In this document: one piece after another, positions 63,518 through 64,000 of the stretch
Numbering within the stretch: position 1 is the first letter of the stretch
How the letters are laid out: each line of letters starts with the position of its first letter
Assembly (NCBI RefSeq): GCF_025336525.1
Contig: NZ_JAOCZP010000015.1
Location: 1 to 64,000, forward strand
Length of the DNA stretch: 64,000 nt
Direction: 5' to 3'
Source of the DNA: Chelativorans salis
GTDB lineage: Bacteria; Pseudomonadota; Alphaproteobacteria; Rhizobiales; Rhizobiaceae
Translations under genes and position numbers: made by a program
The notes under the pieces: model-generated
What the model was told of the DNA's origin: nothing
The model's database searches: none
Seen by the model: the letters and a program-made list of their open reading frames with translations, nothing else

Positions 63518-64000
63518 CCGACAGGCAGAGCCGCGCTCCGGGCCAGGTAAAGGAGGTCACGAGCCTCTCAAATCCGCTGGTCAAGGACATCAAGGCGCTG
63601 GCCATGAAGAAGTACCGCGACCGCGAGCATGCCTTCATGGCCGAAGGCCTGAAGCTTGTCCTCGACGCGCTCGACGCCGGATGGACCATCCGCACCCTCG
63701 TCTACGCCAAGGCTGGCCGCGGCAACGCCGCCGTGGAAAAGGCGGCCGCCCGCACCGTGGCCGCCGGCGGCCTTGTGCTGGAGGTCTCGGAAAAGGTGCT
63801 TGCCGCCATCACCCGCCGCGACAACCCGCAGATGGTTGTCGGCGTCTTTCAGCAGCGCTACCGCCCGCTCGCCGACATCCGCCCGGCCGAGGGCGACGTC
63901 TGGGTAGCGCTCGACCGTGTGCGCGACCCGGGCAATCTCGGCACCATCGTCCGCACCGTCGACGCCGTGGGTGCGGCGGGCGTCATCCTCGTCGGCGAAT
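63514..64000 (+). CDS. TrmH/SpoU family RNA methyltransferase (cut by window edge)
   Basis: The first 162 codons of a SpoU-type RNA methyltransferase. The N-terminal substrate domain is LSNPLVKDIKALAMKKYRDR followed by HAFMAEGLKLVLDAL, with ITRRDNPQMVVGVFQQR closing it. The catalytic trefoil-knot domain begins VWVALDRVRDPGNLGTIVRT, which includes the motif I Arg and Asn. The remainder lies beyond 64000. It probably ribose-methylates rRNA or tRNA; the target is unknown. The ATG at 63514 overlaps the previous stop, so the two methyltransferases may be coupled. Confidence 0.93.
   Translation, partial: MTDRQSRAPGQVKEVTSLSNPLVKDIKALAMKKYRDREHAFMAEGLKLVLDALDAGWTIRTLVYAKAGRGNAAVEKAAARTVAAGGLVLEVSEKVLAAITRRDNPQMVVGVFQQRYRPLADIRPAEGDVWVALDRVRDPGNLGTIVRTVDAVGAAGVILVGE

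Overview
The window is a GC-rich, densely packed chromosomal segment from an alphaproteobacterium. The content points to Rhizobiales, probably a Mesorhizobium/Chelativorans/Nitratireductor-like member of the Phyllobacteriaceae. The evidence is gene content and order: pckA divergent from chvI-chvG, then hprK, EIIA-Man, HPr, ahcY, a DivL-type kinase and a TsaE-phosphotransferase fusion; the lptC-lptA-lptB-rpoN...hpf-ptsN block; rhizobial-type PmtA; and hrcA/grpE beside rph. Species assignment is inference. Almost all of it looks like core genome. I see no intact IS element, prophage or CRISPR array.

Layout. 0-3.3 kb (minus strand): the 5' end of trpB, trpF, a YgjP-type metallopeptidase, a DUF2852 membrane protein and an alpha/beta hydrolase. 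3.4-9.6 kb (plus): infC with an ATT start, an isoprenylcysteine-methyltransferase-like membrane protein, rpmI-rplT, a terminator, then pheS, a GFA-family gene and pheT. 9.6-11.7 kb: a nucleotidyltransferase-like gene, a decayed cytochrome b561/YceI locus and a Gfo/Idh oxidoreductase. 11.8-15.9 kb: dnaK behind a heat-shock-type promoter, a strong terminator, dnaJ, pmtA. 16-21 kb: FMN reductase, histidine-phosphatase-like protein, pyrF, DUF1330, GNAT, PHB depolymerase with a PhaR-type motif, and a LapG-like cysteine protease with a CtrA-type box. 21-25.4 kb: an EAL gene fragment, yifB, gshB and an intact GGDEF-EAL gene.

25.4-38 kb is a signalling block. ChvG/ChvI, a short HPr kinase, EIIA-Man and HPr form the phosphoryl-transfer part, with pckA divergent. 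They are followed by ahcY, divL (Tyr in place of the kinase His), tsaE fused to a small-molecule kinase domain, and an NAD-dependent epimerase-like gene. 38-44 kb: mepA, mgsA, glk, an MsbA-like ABC exporter, dapB, gpmA and tRNA-Leu(CAG), with a shrunken GIY-YIG gene behind the tRNA. 44.6-52 kb: an RlpA-like protein, a lactonase/SDR sugar-oxidation pair, grpE, an ABM monooxygenase and hrcA on minus, and rph, VOC, rdgB, hemW on plus. 52-59.4 kb (mostly minus): ptsN, hpf, then an inserted segment (GST, a small Cys-containing ORF, a SAM methyltransferase), then rpoN, lptB, lptA, lptC. 59.7-64 kb (plus): sppA, ihfB, a LapA/DUF1049 protein, an ornithine-cyclodeaminase-family gene, a palindromic intergenic element, an RlmI-like methyltransferase and the start of a TrmH-family methyltransferase.

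The points most worth a second look are the DivL homologue together with a perfect TTAA-N7-TTAA box in front of the cysteine protease, the PhaR-type motif in front of the PHB depolymerase, the inserted low-GC3 segment between rpoN and hpf with a Cys-rich small ORF beside a methyltransferase, the tRNA-linked mini GIY-YIG gene, and two gene remnants (EAL; b561/YceI). All motif and residue statements were made by reading; no search was run.
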